Part shown: positions 7,568 through 15,150 of the stretch, piece after piece | Layout of the letters: each line of letters begins with the position of its first letter | Position numbering within the stretch: the stretch's first letter is position 1 | Notes under the pieces: generated by a model | What the model was told of the DNA's origin: nothing | Database searches by the model: none | What the model saw: the letters and a program-made list of their open reading frames with translations, nothing else | Assembly (NCBI GenBank): GCA_003490025.1 | Contig: DNJC01000150.1 | Coordinates: 1 to 36,632, forward strand | Source: Geobacter sp. | GTDB taxonomy: Bacteria; Desulfobacterota; Desulfuromonadia; Geobacterales; Geobacteraceae | Reading direction: 5' to 3' | Length of the DNA: 36,632 bases | Program-made: the position numbers and the translations under genes

Positions 7568-8965
7568 ATGGCATCAAGAACCGAGAAGGACACCATGGGA
7601 ACGGTGCAGGTCCCCGAAGGCGCCTACTACGGCGCGCAGACCCAAAGGGCCGTGGACAACTTTCCCATTTCAGGGCTCAAACCGCACCAGGCGCTGGTGC
7701 GCGCGACGGTCAGGATCAAGAAATGCGCCGCGCAGGCGAACCTGGCGACCGGGCGGCTCGGCGCCGAGGTGGCTAACGCCATCGTGCAGGCCGCGGACGA
7801 GGCGCTGGCGGGGAGGTTCGCCGACCAGTTCGTCGTGGACCCGTTCCAGGCAGGCGCCGGCACCTCCCACAACATGAACGTGAACGAGGTGCTGGCGAAC
7901 CGCGCCGTCGAGATCCTGGGGGGGAAGCTGGGGGAGTATGCCCGCGTCAACCCCAACGACCACGTCAACATGGCCCAGTCGACCAACGACGTATTCCCGA
8001 CGGCCATCCGGCTCGCCGCCCTGGAACTAGCCGACCTGCTGAACGTCGAGCTGCAGGGGCTTGCCGGGAATTTCGGGAAGAAGGCGGTTGAGTTCGACGG
8101 CATCCTCAAATCGGGACGCACCCACCTGCAGGACGCGGTGCCGATCCGCCTGGGACAGGAGTTCGCCGCCTACGCCGCCGCCATCGACAACAACCGCGCC
8201 GGAATAGAACGCGCCCTACCGGGACTGCGTGAACTGGGGATCGGCGGGACCGCCGTCGGCACCGGCCTCAACGCCGAGGAGACCTTCATCGACCGCATCG
8301 TCGGGGACCTGGCGCGGGAAACCGGGCAGGATCTCTCCCGGAGCAAGAACCTGGTCGAGAGGATGCAGAACATGGACCCCTTCGTGGCGCTGAGTTCCGC
8401 GCTGAAGGGGACGGCGGTCAACCTGATCCGGATCGCCAACGACCTGAGGCTCCTCGCCTCGGGCCCCAGGACCGGACTGGGGGAGATAAACCTGCCGGCG
8501 ATGCAGCCGGGCTCCTCGATCATGCCGGGTAAGGTCAACCCGGTGATGCCCGAGATGACCACCATGGTCTGCTTCCAGGTGATAGGGGCGGATCTCACCG
8601 TCGCGCTGGCGGCCCAGGCGGGACAGCTCGAATTGAACGTGATGATGCCGGTGATAGCCTTCAACACGCTCTTCTCGATGGAGATCCTGAAGAACGCCCT
8701 GCACCAGTTCAGCAACCTGTGCGTCGCCGGGATCAGCGCCAACGAGGAGCGTTGCCGCAACTACCTGGACCAGTCGGTCGGGTTGGCGACGGTACTCGCC
8801 CCGAGCATAGGCTACGCGGCGGCGGCGGAGGTGGCGAAGGAATCCGCCAAAAGCGGCAAGAGCATCCGGCAGGTGATCCTGGAGCGCGGCATTTTGACCG
8901 AGCAGGAACTGGACCAGGTGCTGGCCCCCTACCCGCTCACCACACCTGGGGTACATGGGAAGTAA
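7568..8965 (+). CDS. aspA: Aspartate ammonia-lyase (aspartase)
   Basis: Converts L-aspartate to fumarate and ammonia as a cytosolic homotetramer, linking nitrogen and C4-dicarboxylate metabolism. The 465-residue protein belongs to the fumarase/aspartase superfamily: GRTHLQDAVP near 183-192, and the signature GSSIMPGKVNPVMPE at 315-329, whose loop serine (near residue 317) is the catalytic base. The ending VNPVMPE, rather than the VNPTQCE of class II fumarases, and close resemblance to Bacillus AnsB (GAGTS.NMN.NEV, NMAQSTNDVFPTAI, GATAVGTGLNA-like segment, TTPGVHGK end) favour aspartase over fumarase. ATG 7568 has AAGGAG just upstream; the frame extends further upstream only through the palindromic repeat. 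Fumarase activity cannot be excluded. Confidence 0.92.
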   Translation: MASRTEKDTMGTVQVPEGAYYGAQTQRAVDNFPISGLKPHQALVRATVRIKKCAAQANLATGRLGAEVANAIVQAADEALAGRFADQFVVDPFQAGAGTSHNMNVNEVLANRAVEILGGKLGEYARVNPNDHVNMAQSTNDVFPTAIRLAALELADLLNVELQGLAGNFGKKAVEFDGILKSGRTHLQDAVPIRLGQEFAAYAAAIDNNRAGIERALPGLRELGIGGTAVGTGLNAEETFIDRIVGDLARETGQDLSRSKNLVERMQNMDPFVALSSALKGTAVNLIRIANDLRLLASGPRTGLGEINLPAMQPGSSIMPGKVNPVMPEMTTMVCFQVIGADLTVALAAQAGQLELNVMMPVIAFNTLFSMEILKNALHQFSNLCVAGISANEERCRNYLDQSVGLATVLAPSIGYAAAAEVAKESAKSGKSIRQVILERGILTEQELDQVLAPYPLTTPGVHGK

Positions 8966-9012
8966 CGTGCAGGGGCGGGACTCTCTACGCGGGATCCACG
9001 GCTTCCCATCCT

Positions 9013-9143
9013 CCCTCGCCCTCCGGGAGAGGGTCGGGGTGAGGGCGCTTCCTCTCTGCAATGCATGGTGATGCTGTTTTCGCTTCGTGGCACCGCCCTC
9101 ACCCGTCCTTCTCCCCTCTCCCGGGGGGCGAGGGGAGAAGGAC
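9013..9143. repeat. GC-rich inverted intergenic repeat
   Basis: Left arm about 9013-9048 (CTCGCCCTCCGGGAGAGGGT...) and right arm about 9093-9143 are imperfect reverse complements, both built on CCCTCTCCCGG and GTGAGGGCG blocks. The element occupies most of the 272-base gap between aspA and the Nfu gene; I see no gene there. It may also act as a transcript 3' structure for aspA. Confidence 0.65.
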
Positions 9144-9237
9144 GTGCCGCCGTAGCCTGCGCACATCCTTTTGCATTTATGCCACAAATCCTATACACTC
9201 AATGTTGTTCAAAACGCCATAGATCAATGGAGGAGAA

Positions 9238-9459
9238 ATGACTGAAGAAGTAAAAGCTGTTCTGGAACAGATCCGTCCGGCGCTGCAGGCAGACGGCGGC
9301 GACGTGGAACTTGTTGAAGTAGGCGAAGACGGCGTGGTCAAGGTTCGACTGGTTGGCGCCTGCGGCCACTGCCCCATGTCCACCATGACCCTGAAGATGG
9401 GTATCGAGAGAACTCTGAAGGACAAGGTCCCCGGTGTGAAAGAAGTCATCTCCGTGTAG
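9238..9459 (+). CDS. NifU C-terminal-domain (Nfu-type) iron-sulfur protein
   Basis: A 73-residue stand-alone Nfu domain. It has the LQADGGDVELVEV opening and the essential CGHCPMS motif (CXXC) near residues 41-47, which binds a labile [4Fe-4S] cluster and passes it to apo-proteins. GGAGGAG lies immediately before the ATG. The small size equals the isolated domain and is usual for anaerobic deltaproteobacteria, in contrast to full NifU. No isc/suf/nif genes are adjacent, so it probably serves general cluster delivery. A strong hairpin follows the gene. Confidence 0.92.
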   Translation: MTEEVKAVLEQIRPALQADGGDVELVEVGEDGVVKVRLVGACGHCPMSTMTLKMGIERTLKDKVPGVKEVISV

Positions 9460-9484
9460 TGACCACACCTCGATTGTAGTACCT

Positions 9485-9527
9485 GAAGCGCGGAAGTAAT
9501 GCCTAAGAGACGTTATTTCCGCGCTTC
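9485..9527 (+). terminator. Long hairpin after the Nfu gene (terminator-like, no T run)
   Basis: A 17-pair stem, with two G-T pairs (9485-9501 with 9511-9527), closes a 9-base loop. It lies 26 bases after the Nfu stop. No U tract follows, so termination may be Rho-dependent, or the hairpin may protect the mRNA end. It also contains the ATG at 9499 of the longest reading frame for the next gene, which argues against that start. Confidence 0.6.
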
Positions 9528-9561
9528 TGCGCTTTCCGGGAAGGCACAGGGTAAGAGCGAC

Positions 9562-10749
9562 ATGACCATCATGCGCCGAAAAAGGAAGAAGTTGCTGTTC
9601 CAGACGACGAAGTTCTTCAACTTCTTCAAACGGAACACGGATGCGGTATCTTTCCTGGGAAACCGCGCAACTCTCTATCGTCTCGGCTCGGAATTTTTCC
9701 CGGCACTTTTGGAAGCAATCCCCCTGGCGCAATCGAGCATCTGTGTCGAGTTTTACACCATCGCCGACGATCATACCGGCCGCGCGGTTGCCGATGCGCT
9801 CATCGCCGCGGCCGCCAGCGGGGTGCGGGTCTACCTGCTGTACGACTACATCGGCTGTTTCGACACCCCGACCGCCTTCTTCAAAAGGCTCACCAAGGGC
9901 GGGGTCAGCTGCGCCGCCTTCAATCCTCCCCCCTTCAAACGGGGGATAGGCTGGTTCGACAAGAGGGACCACCGGAAGATCGTGGTGATCGACGGCTGGT
10001 GCGTCTTTACCGGCGGGATGAACATAGCGGACGTCTACTCGGGGTTCGGCAAGAAGCAGACCGAGTGGCGCGACGTGGGGCTGAGGATAGAGGGAGAGGT
10101 CGGGCTGGAACTGCTGAGGCTCTTCAAGGACACCTGGACCGCCGAGTGCGGCTCCCCTCCCAAGGGTTGCGACCCGGCAGTTGCACCCGAGATTGCCGGA
10201 GACGCCAAGATCATGGTCATCAACGGCGGCCCGCACCACGAACGGAGCTTCATCAGGAGCGCCTTCAGGGTCGCCATCGCCGGCGCCTCGGAGAGCGTCA
10301 CCATAGCGAGCCCGTACTTCATACCCGGTCCGCGTGTGATCCGGTCCCTGCTCCGTGCCGCCGGTCGCGGCGTGCAGGTGAGGCTGCTCCTGCCCCAGAA
10401 AAGCGACGTTCCCCTGGTGCGGCTGGTCAGCAGGACCTATTACGCGCAGCTTTTGAGAAACGGCGTCGAGATCTTCGAGATGGACCGGGCCGTGCTGCAC
10501 GCGAAGGTGCTGCTGATAGACGGGAACTGGACCATGGTCGGCTCCGCCAATATCGACCCGCGCAGCTTCCACAGGAACTACGAGCTGAACGTGGTGGTGG
10601 ACAGCTACGACTTCGGAGCCCAGGTTGCCGACATGCTGGAAACGGACCTGGCGGACGCCAGGAGCATCATGCTTCACGAACATGAAAGGCGCGGCTGGCC
10701 GGTACGGTTCCTGGAGCGGCTGTTCAGCCCGGTGGCATGGTTTCTGTGA
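9562..10749 (+). CDS. cls: Phospholipase D-family cardiolipin synthase (ClsB-like)
   Basis: Predicted membrane-associated phospholipid synthase that joins phosphatidyl groups to make cardiolipin. Two HKD motifs define the family: HRKIVVIDG in the first half (HxKxxxxD) and HAKVLLIDGNWTMVGSANID in the second. At 395 residues from ATG 9562 there is no N-terminal transmembrane pair, so it resembles the shorter ClsB class rather than ClsA. The basic N terminus (MRRKRKKLLF) may bind membrane. The frame is open to ATG 9499, but that codon lies inside a strong hairpin; 9562 or 9571 is preferred although the ribosome site is weak. Other PLD-family activities (phosphatidyl exchange) are possible. Confidence 0.85.
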   Translation: MTIMRRKRKKLLFQTTKFFNFFKRNTDAVSFLGNRATLYRLGSEFFPALLEAIPLAQSSICVEFYTIADDHTGRAVADALIAAAASGVRVYLLYDYIGCFDTPTAFFKRLTKGGVSCAAFNPPPFKRGIGWFDKRDHRKIVVIDGWCVFTGGMNIADVYSGFGKKQTEWRDVGLRIEGEVGLELLRLFKDTWTAECGSPPKGCDPAVAPEIAGDAKIMVINGGPHHERSFIRSAFRVAIAGASESVTIASPYFIPGPRVIRSLLRAAGRGVQVRLLLPQKSDVPLVRLVSRTYYAQLLRNGVEIFEMDRAVLHAKVLLIDGNWTMVGSANIDPRSFHRNYELNVVVDSYDFGAQVADMLETDLADARSIMLHEHERRGWPVRFLERLFSPVAWFL

Positions 10750-10776
10750 AATTGCAGTTTTTAGGAGTTGTTTTAG

Positions 10777-13116
10777 ATGATCGACAAGGAAACACTGAAG
10801 CGGCTTGAGTTTGACAGGATACTGGAGACGGTGGCGAGCTTCGCGCACTGCGAGGCCTCGCACGACCTGGCGCTCTCAATCGCACCTCTTTCGCAACGCG
10901 ACGAGATGGAACGCCGCATGGGACTGGTCGAGGAGATCAGAAGGCTCTCCCGCCTCGGCATCTCGCTCAAGCTCGCCCCTTTCGAGGACATAACCCCGCA
11001 GGTAAAGGCGGTGCGCCCGACCGGCGCGGTGCTCTCCCCGCGGGACCTGCAGCTCTTCATCCCTACCCTGCGGGTCATGAGCGCCATCGCGGCCCAGATA
11101 AGCTTCCGCACCGATATCCCGCTCCTCACGGCGGAAGCGGGCCACATCACCGGTTTTCCGGACCTGCTGAACCCCCTCGAGCACACGGTCAACGAGGAGG
11201 GGGAGATCCTCGACACCGCATCGCGACTTCTGGCCGACATCCGCGGCCGCAAGAAGGGGCTCACCGCCAGGATCAAGCGGAGGCTGGAAGAGATCGTGCG
11301 CGAACGGCACACGGCCATCTTCCTGCAGGACGACTTCATCACGCAGAGGTCGGGGCGCTGGGTCATCCCGGTCCGGATGGACTCCAAGGGGATGGTCCCC
11401 GGGGTGGTGCACGACGTCTCCAACTCCGGCGAGACCGCGTTCATGGAGCCGCTGGAGATCATCGGCCTTGCCAACGAGCTGGAGAACCTGGTCGCGGACG
11501 AGAGGGCCGAGGAGATCAGGATCGTCAGGCAGATCTGCGACTGGATCAGGGAGGACGCCGAAAGGATACAGGAGCAGTTCGAGGCGCTTTTGCGCCTGGA
11601 CGTCCTGAACTGCATCGCGCGGCTTAGCGATCGCCTGAAGTGCGAGACGCCGGCCATCTCCCATCCCCCGACCATCTCGCTCAAGTCGGCACGCCACCCG
11701 ATCCTGACCCTGATGGGAAAGGACGTGGTGCCTCTGGACCTGGAACTCGCGGCGGAAAACAGCGTCATGGTGGTGACCGGCCCCAACACGGGCGGAAAGA
11801 CCATTGCCATCAAGACCGCGGGACTTCTGGGGGTAATGGCGCTTTCCGGCATGCCGGTTCCCGCCGACCCCGGCTCGGTGCTGCCGTTTGTTTCCAGCAT
11901 CCTGGTCGACATAGGGGACGAGCAGTCGATAGAGGAGAGCCTTTCCACCTTCTCCGCGCACATCTCGAAGATTTCGAACATCATCGAGCGCGCCGACCAC
12001 GGCGCGCTGGTGCTCCTGGACGAACTCGGGACCGGTACCGAGCCGGGCCAGGGCGCGGCCATCGCCTGCGCCGTCCTGAAGGAGCTCCAGGGGAAAGGGG
12101 CGCTGGTGGTCGCGACCACCCACCTCACGGAGATCATCGGTTTCGTCCAGAGGGAACCGGGTATGGTGAACGCGGCCATGGCGTTCGACCGGCAGAAGCT
12201 GGCCCCGCTCTACCGCCTCGTGGTAGGGGAGCCGGGCGAGTCGCACGCGCTGGAGATCGCCAGCCGTTACGGTCTCCCCGAGCGGGTGGTCCGCTTCGCC
12301 AGGGGGATGATCGGCACCATGGAGGCGGATTTCCACGCCCTCTTGCGCGACCTGAAGGAGAAGCGCGAGCAGTTGGACACCACCCTCGAAGACCTGGCAG
12401 AGCGCGAGGAGAAACTGGCGCGCGGCGAACGGGATCTGGCCTCACGACGCGACGAGGCGAGCCAGCTGGTCAAGGAGGCGCGGGAAAAGGGCCTTCTGGA
12501 GGTACAGCAGATCGTCGGCAAGGCGCGACGCGAAGTTGCCGCCCTGATCGACGAGGCGAAGCGCGAGAAGGCCCGGGAGGCGAAGGCGAGGCTGGACCAG
12601 GAGGCGGCGAGGGTCGAGCAGGAGCTGGCCGAGCTGCACCCCGAGGAGGAGGCGTCGGCCGACCTGATCGCCGTGGGAAAGGTGCTGTTCGTGAAGCCGC
12701 TCAACTGCGACGCCACCATCCTCTCCGTCGATCCGCGCGGCGACCGGGTCCGTGTGCGCGCCGGCAGCATGGAGATGGACGTTCCGACCTCGGCGCTGCT
12801 AATGCCCAAGGGAAAGGAACCCAAGAGGGTCAGGAAGCAGCGCGCCAAGCAGCAGGAAGAGGAGCACGCGGAGCCCGCCTCCAGCATCAACCTCCTCGGC
12901 ATGCGGGTGGAGGAGGCTATCGGCGAACTGGAGCCGTTCCTGAACCACGCGTCGCTCGAGCAGATCCTGGAACTCCGGATCGTGCACGGCAAGGGGACCG
13001 GCGCGTTGATGAAGGGTGTGCGGGGCTACCTGAACGGCCATCCGCTGGTCGCCTCGTTCAGGACCGGCGAGAGGTTCGAAGGCGGCGACGGCGTGACGGT
13101 GGTGACGCTGCGGTAA
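10777..13116 (+). CDS. mutS2: Endonuclease MutS2
   Basis: ATPase/nuclease of the MutS family that suppresses homologous recombination and, in Bacillus, helps rescue collided ribosomes. The 779-residue protein has the MutS core clamp region, Walker A GPNTGGKT at 335-342, Walker B with LLDELGTGTEPGQG shortly after residue 410, a long charged coiled coil at about 515-620, and a C-terminal Smr nuclease domain with LxLxG-type LLGMRVEEA and HGKGTGAL motifs at about 700-779. Length is typical. It lacks the mismatch-recognition domain of MutS1, as expected. TAGGAG lies 10 bases upstream of the ATG, and the next gene starts 20 bases after its stop, suggesting one transcript. Confidence 0.96.
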   Translation: MIDKETLKRLEFDRILETVASFAHCEASHDLALSIAPLSQRDEMERRMGLVEEIRRLSRLGISLKLAPFEDITPQVKAVRPTGAVLSPRDLQLFIPTLRVMSAIAAQISFRTDIPLLTAEAGHITGFPDLLNPLEHTVNEEGEILDTASRLLADIRGRKKGLTARIKRRLEEIVRERHTAIFLQDDFITQRSGRWVIPVRMDSKGMVPGVVHDVSNSGETAFMEPLEIIGLANELENLVADERAEEIRIVRQICDWIREDAERIQEQFEALLRLDVLNCIARLSDRLKCETPAISHPPTISLKSARHPILTLMGKDVVPLDLELAAENSVMVVTGPNTGGKTIAIKTAGLLGVMALSGMPVPADPGSVLPFVSSILVDIGDEQSIEESLSTFSAHISKISNIIERADHGALVLLDELGTGTEPGQGAAIACAVLKELQGKGALVVATTHLTEIIGFVQREPGMVNAAMAFDRQKLAPLYRLVVGEPGESHALEIASRYGLPERVVRFARGMIGTMEADFHALLRDLKEKREQLDTTLEDLAEREEKLARGERDLASRRDEASQLVKEAREKGLLEVQQIVGKARREVAALIDEAKREKAREAKARLDQEAARVEQELAELHPEEEASADLIAVGKVLFVKPLNCDATILSVDPRGDRVRVRAGSMEMDVPTSALLMPKGKEPKRVRKQRAKQQEEEHAEPASSINLLGMRVEEAIGELEPFLNHASLEQILELRIVHGKGTGALMKGVRGYLNGHPLVASFRTGERFEGGDGVTVVTLR

Positions 13117-13136
13117 GATCAGGAGAGGAGGATCAT

Positions 13137-14066
13137 ATGATCATCTCCATAATAGCGGCCATGTCGGAAGACAGGGTTATCGGCGCGAACGGCAGGCTTC
13201 CCTGGAACATCCCCGCCGACCTCGCCCGCTTCAAATCAATCACCATGGGACACGCCGTGCTCATGGGGAGAAAGACCTACCAGTCGATCGGCCACCCCCT
13301 CGAAGGACGAAAGAACATCGTCCTGACCAGAACGCTCTCGAAGATCGAGGGGTGCCAGGTGGCCCGCTCGCTGCGGGAGGGGATCGCCGCCGTCGAGGGG
13401 GACGAGGAGATCTTCATCTGCGGCGGCGAGGAGATTTTCCGCGAGGCGCTCCCCATCTGCCAGAGGATCTACCTCACCATCGTCCACGGCAGCTACCAGG
13501 GGGATATCTATTTCCCGGAGCTGCCGGGATGCTTCGTCGAGTCGCACCGCGAGGAGAATCCCGACGCCTCTCCCCCCACGAGCTTCATGGTGCTCGAGAA
13601 GGCGGACCGGATCCAGCCCGGCGCCGACGCAGCAGAGCTGCGCCAAAAGGGACTGGAAGCGGTGAACCGGCATCTTTATTTCCTCGCAAGATGCTGTTTC
13701 CAGCAGGCCCTGACCCTCGAGGAGAGCGCAGAGACCTCTTCGGACTACGCCTTCTGCCTCGTCAAAAGCAGCGGGGACAGCCAAGCGGCGCAGGCGCTCG
13801 CCGAGACGGCCCTGCAAAGAGATCCGGAAAATCTCCGCATCCTACTCAACGTCGGCCGTGTGCAGATCCTGGCCGGCGCCAAGGAGAGGGGACTCGACAC
13901 GCTGCGCAAGGGAGTGCAGCTCGGCGGGGGCGAAGAGTTCCTGACCGAGTTGACCAGGTGCGGCACACGCAATGACCGGCCGATCAAGTCGCTGCCAAGG
14001 AGCCACCCGCTGAACCGGTACCTCGGGTTGCTGATGCACAGGATCGACCCACCGAAGCGTCAATGA
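13137..14066 (+). CDS. folA: Dihydrofolate reductase fused to a TPR-like C-terminal domain
   Basis: Residues 1-160 form a complete-looking dihydrofolate reductase: IAAMSEDRVIGANGRLPWNIPADLARFK at the substrate and nicotinamide site, the catalytic acid in PADLARFK, GRKTYQSIG at the cofactor loop, and ICGGEEIFREAL. It would reduce dihydrofolate to tetrahydrofolate with NADPH. Residues from about 165 to 295 are unlike any DHFR: they form helical pairs such as KGLEAVNRHLYFLARCCFQQALTLEE and AQALAETALQRDPENLRILLNVGRVQILAG, which look like tetratricopeptide repeats. Normal FolA is about 160 residues; this is 309. There is no stop or frameshift between the parts. AGGAGAGGAGG lies directly upstream of the ATG, 20 bases after mutS2. 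The role of the TPR part is unknown. Confidence 0.88.
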   Translation: MIISIIAAMSEDRVIGANGRLPWNIPADLARFKSITMGHAVLMGRKTYQSIGHPLEGRKNIVLTRTLSKIEGCQVARSLREGIAAVEGDEEIFICGGEEIFREALPICQRIYLTIVHGSYQGDIYFPELPGCFVESHREENPDASPPTSFMVLEKADRIQPGADAAELRQKGLEAVNRHLYFLARCCFQQALTLEESAETSSDYAFCLVKSSGDSQAAQALAETALQRDPENLRILLNVGRVQILAGAKERGLDTLRKGVQLGGGEEFLTELTRCGTRNDRPIKSLPRSHPLNRYLGLLMHRIDPPKRQ

Positions 14067-14104
14067 TCACCAGAAGTCCCTTCCCCCATCCCCACCCCGA
14101 CCCT

Positions 14105-14303
14105 CACTGCCGTTAAGTTAAGAGCTTTACCCACTACTGACCACTTACTCCTCCCCCCAGCGGGGGGAGGTTGGGAGGGGGGAAGACATGCGGCTTCAGC
14201 AAAGAAGCGGCAGACTTCCCCCTCCCTGACCCTCCCCCTCCGGGGGCGGGGACCGCTTTGTCAAGACAGATAGGGGTTCAAGTTCCTTAACTTAATGGCA
14301 GTG
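14105..14303. repeat. MITE-like nested inverted repeat
   Basis: Outer terminal inverted repeats of 18 bases, CACTGCCGTTAAGTTAAG (14105-14122) and its complement at 14286-14303, match at 17 of 18 positions. Inside, longer G/C-rich arms (about 14151-14197 and 14204-14250) are also imperfect reverse complements around a 6-base centre. The segment 14205-14256 recurs in inverted orientation at 36581-36632 with 50 of 52 bases identical, so this is a dispersed family. There is no reading frame of note; it looks like a non-autonomous element or large palindromic repeat filling most of the 343-base gap between the DHFR gene and recO. Confidence 0.75.
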
Positions 14304-14409
14304 ACCCCGACCCTCCCCTTGAAGGGGAGGGAGGTTCACTACCGATGCAATGGCGCCAGGTGCGGTATTGCCGTTGACTTACCCTCCCGCCAGGTGCTAA
14401 TTTCGACCG

Positions 14410-15048
14410 ATGAAAAAGACCGAGGCGCAAGCTGTAGTGCTGCGCGTTACCGACTACGGGGAGGCGGACAGGATAGTCTCCCTTTTCACGCTGGAGCACG
14501 GAAAGCTGCAGGGGGTGGCCCATGGGGCAAAACGGAGCCGCAAGCGTTTCGGCGGCGCGCTGGAGCCGTTTGCGCACCTGAAGCTGCAGCTGCAGGCGGG
14601 GAAGGGACTCCCCACCCTCTGCTGCGCCGACATCGTCAGCGTCTTTCCCGGGATCCGCGGCGAACTCGACAAGATCGGCTGCGCGGCTTACGCCTGCGAA
14701 CTGGTCGAGCGGCTCACCCCTGACGAAGAGCCGAACCCACGCCTGTTTCGGCTGCTCTACCGCTACCTGGAAAGGCTCGACCAGGCCCCCCCATCCCCTT
14801 CCGACCGCCGTTTCTTCGCAGTCAACCTCCTGAAGATACTAGGTTACCAGCCCGACCTGCAGGTCCGTGGGATTTCGGTGGAGACGGCGCAGCTTTTGAC
14901 CAGGGCGATGCAGACCGGCCGCTTCGGCGCCATCGTCTTCCCCGAACAGCTGCTGAGGGAGGCGGACCTCCTCCTGAACCCGGCGATAGACCTCCACCTG
15001 GACCGGGAACTCAAGTCGCTCGCGTTCCTGAAGGAGTGCGGGGTTTAA
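14410..15048 (+). CDS. recO: DNA repair protein RecO (short form)
   Basis: RecO loads RecA on SSB-coated DNA with RecR and anneals strands. The 212-residue protein has an N-terminal OB fold (EAQAVVLRVTDYGEADRIVSLFT, residues 4-26; GKLQGVAHGAKRSRKRFGG, 31-49) and a helical C-terminal part containing FFAVNLLKILGYQPDL at about 137-152. Most RecO proteins continue after this segment with a cysteine-bearing zinc-finger insert; here only a short linker (QVRGISVE) precedes the final helices, so about 20-30 residues seem missing, and the protein is shorter than E. coli RecO (242). The two parts are otherwise intact and the frame is continuous, so I read it as a functional short variant. dnaB follows after 102 bases with its own probable promoter. 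Confidence 0.88.
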   Translation: MKKTEAQAVVLRVTDYGEADRIVSLFTLEHGKLQGVAHGAKRSRKRFGGALEPFAHLKLQLQAGKGLPTLCCADIVSVFPGIRGELDKIGCAAYACELVERLTPDEEPNPRLFRLLYRYLERLDQAPPSPSDRRFFAVNLLKILGYQPDLQVRGISVETAQLLTRAMQTGRFGAIVFPEQLLREADLLLNPAIDLHLDRELKSLAFLKECGV

Positions 15049-15076
15049 AAGCAGCAGCGCAAGGACTCCAAATTTG

Positions 15077-15105
15077 TTGACCGGCGAGCCGGTTACGGGT
15101 AGTAT
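15077..15105 (+). promoter_or_regulatory. Probable sigma-70 promoter for dnaB
   Basis: TTGACC (15077-15082), a 17-base spacer and TAGTAT (15100-15105) lie about 45 bases before the dnaB start. The -35 matches 5 of 6 and the -10 matches 4 of 6, with optimal spacing. Confidence 0.5.
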
Positions 15106-15150
15106 TCGACGGCTAACGCTGCTGCGATTTCCCCCTTGAGAAGGTTTTGA

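Noticed and set aside
7568..8965. Class II fumarase instead of aspartase
   Set aside because: The signature reads GKVNPVMPE, the aspartase form, and the protein resembles AnsB throughout.
14105..14303. CRISPR array or tandem repeat
   Set aside because: The repeats are inverted, not evenly spaced direct repeats with unique spacers.
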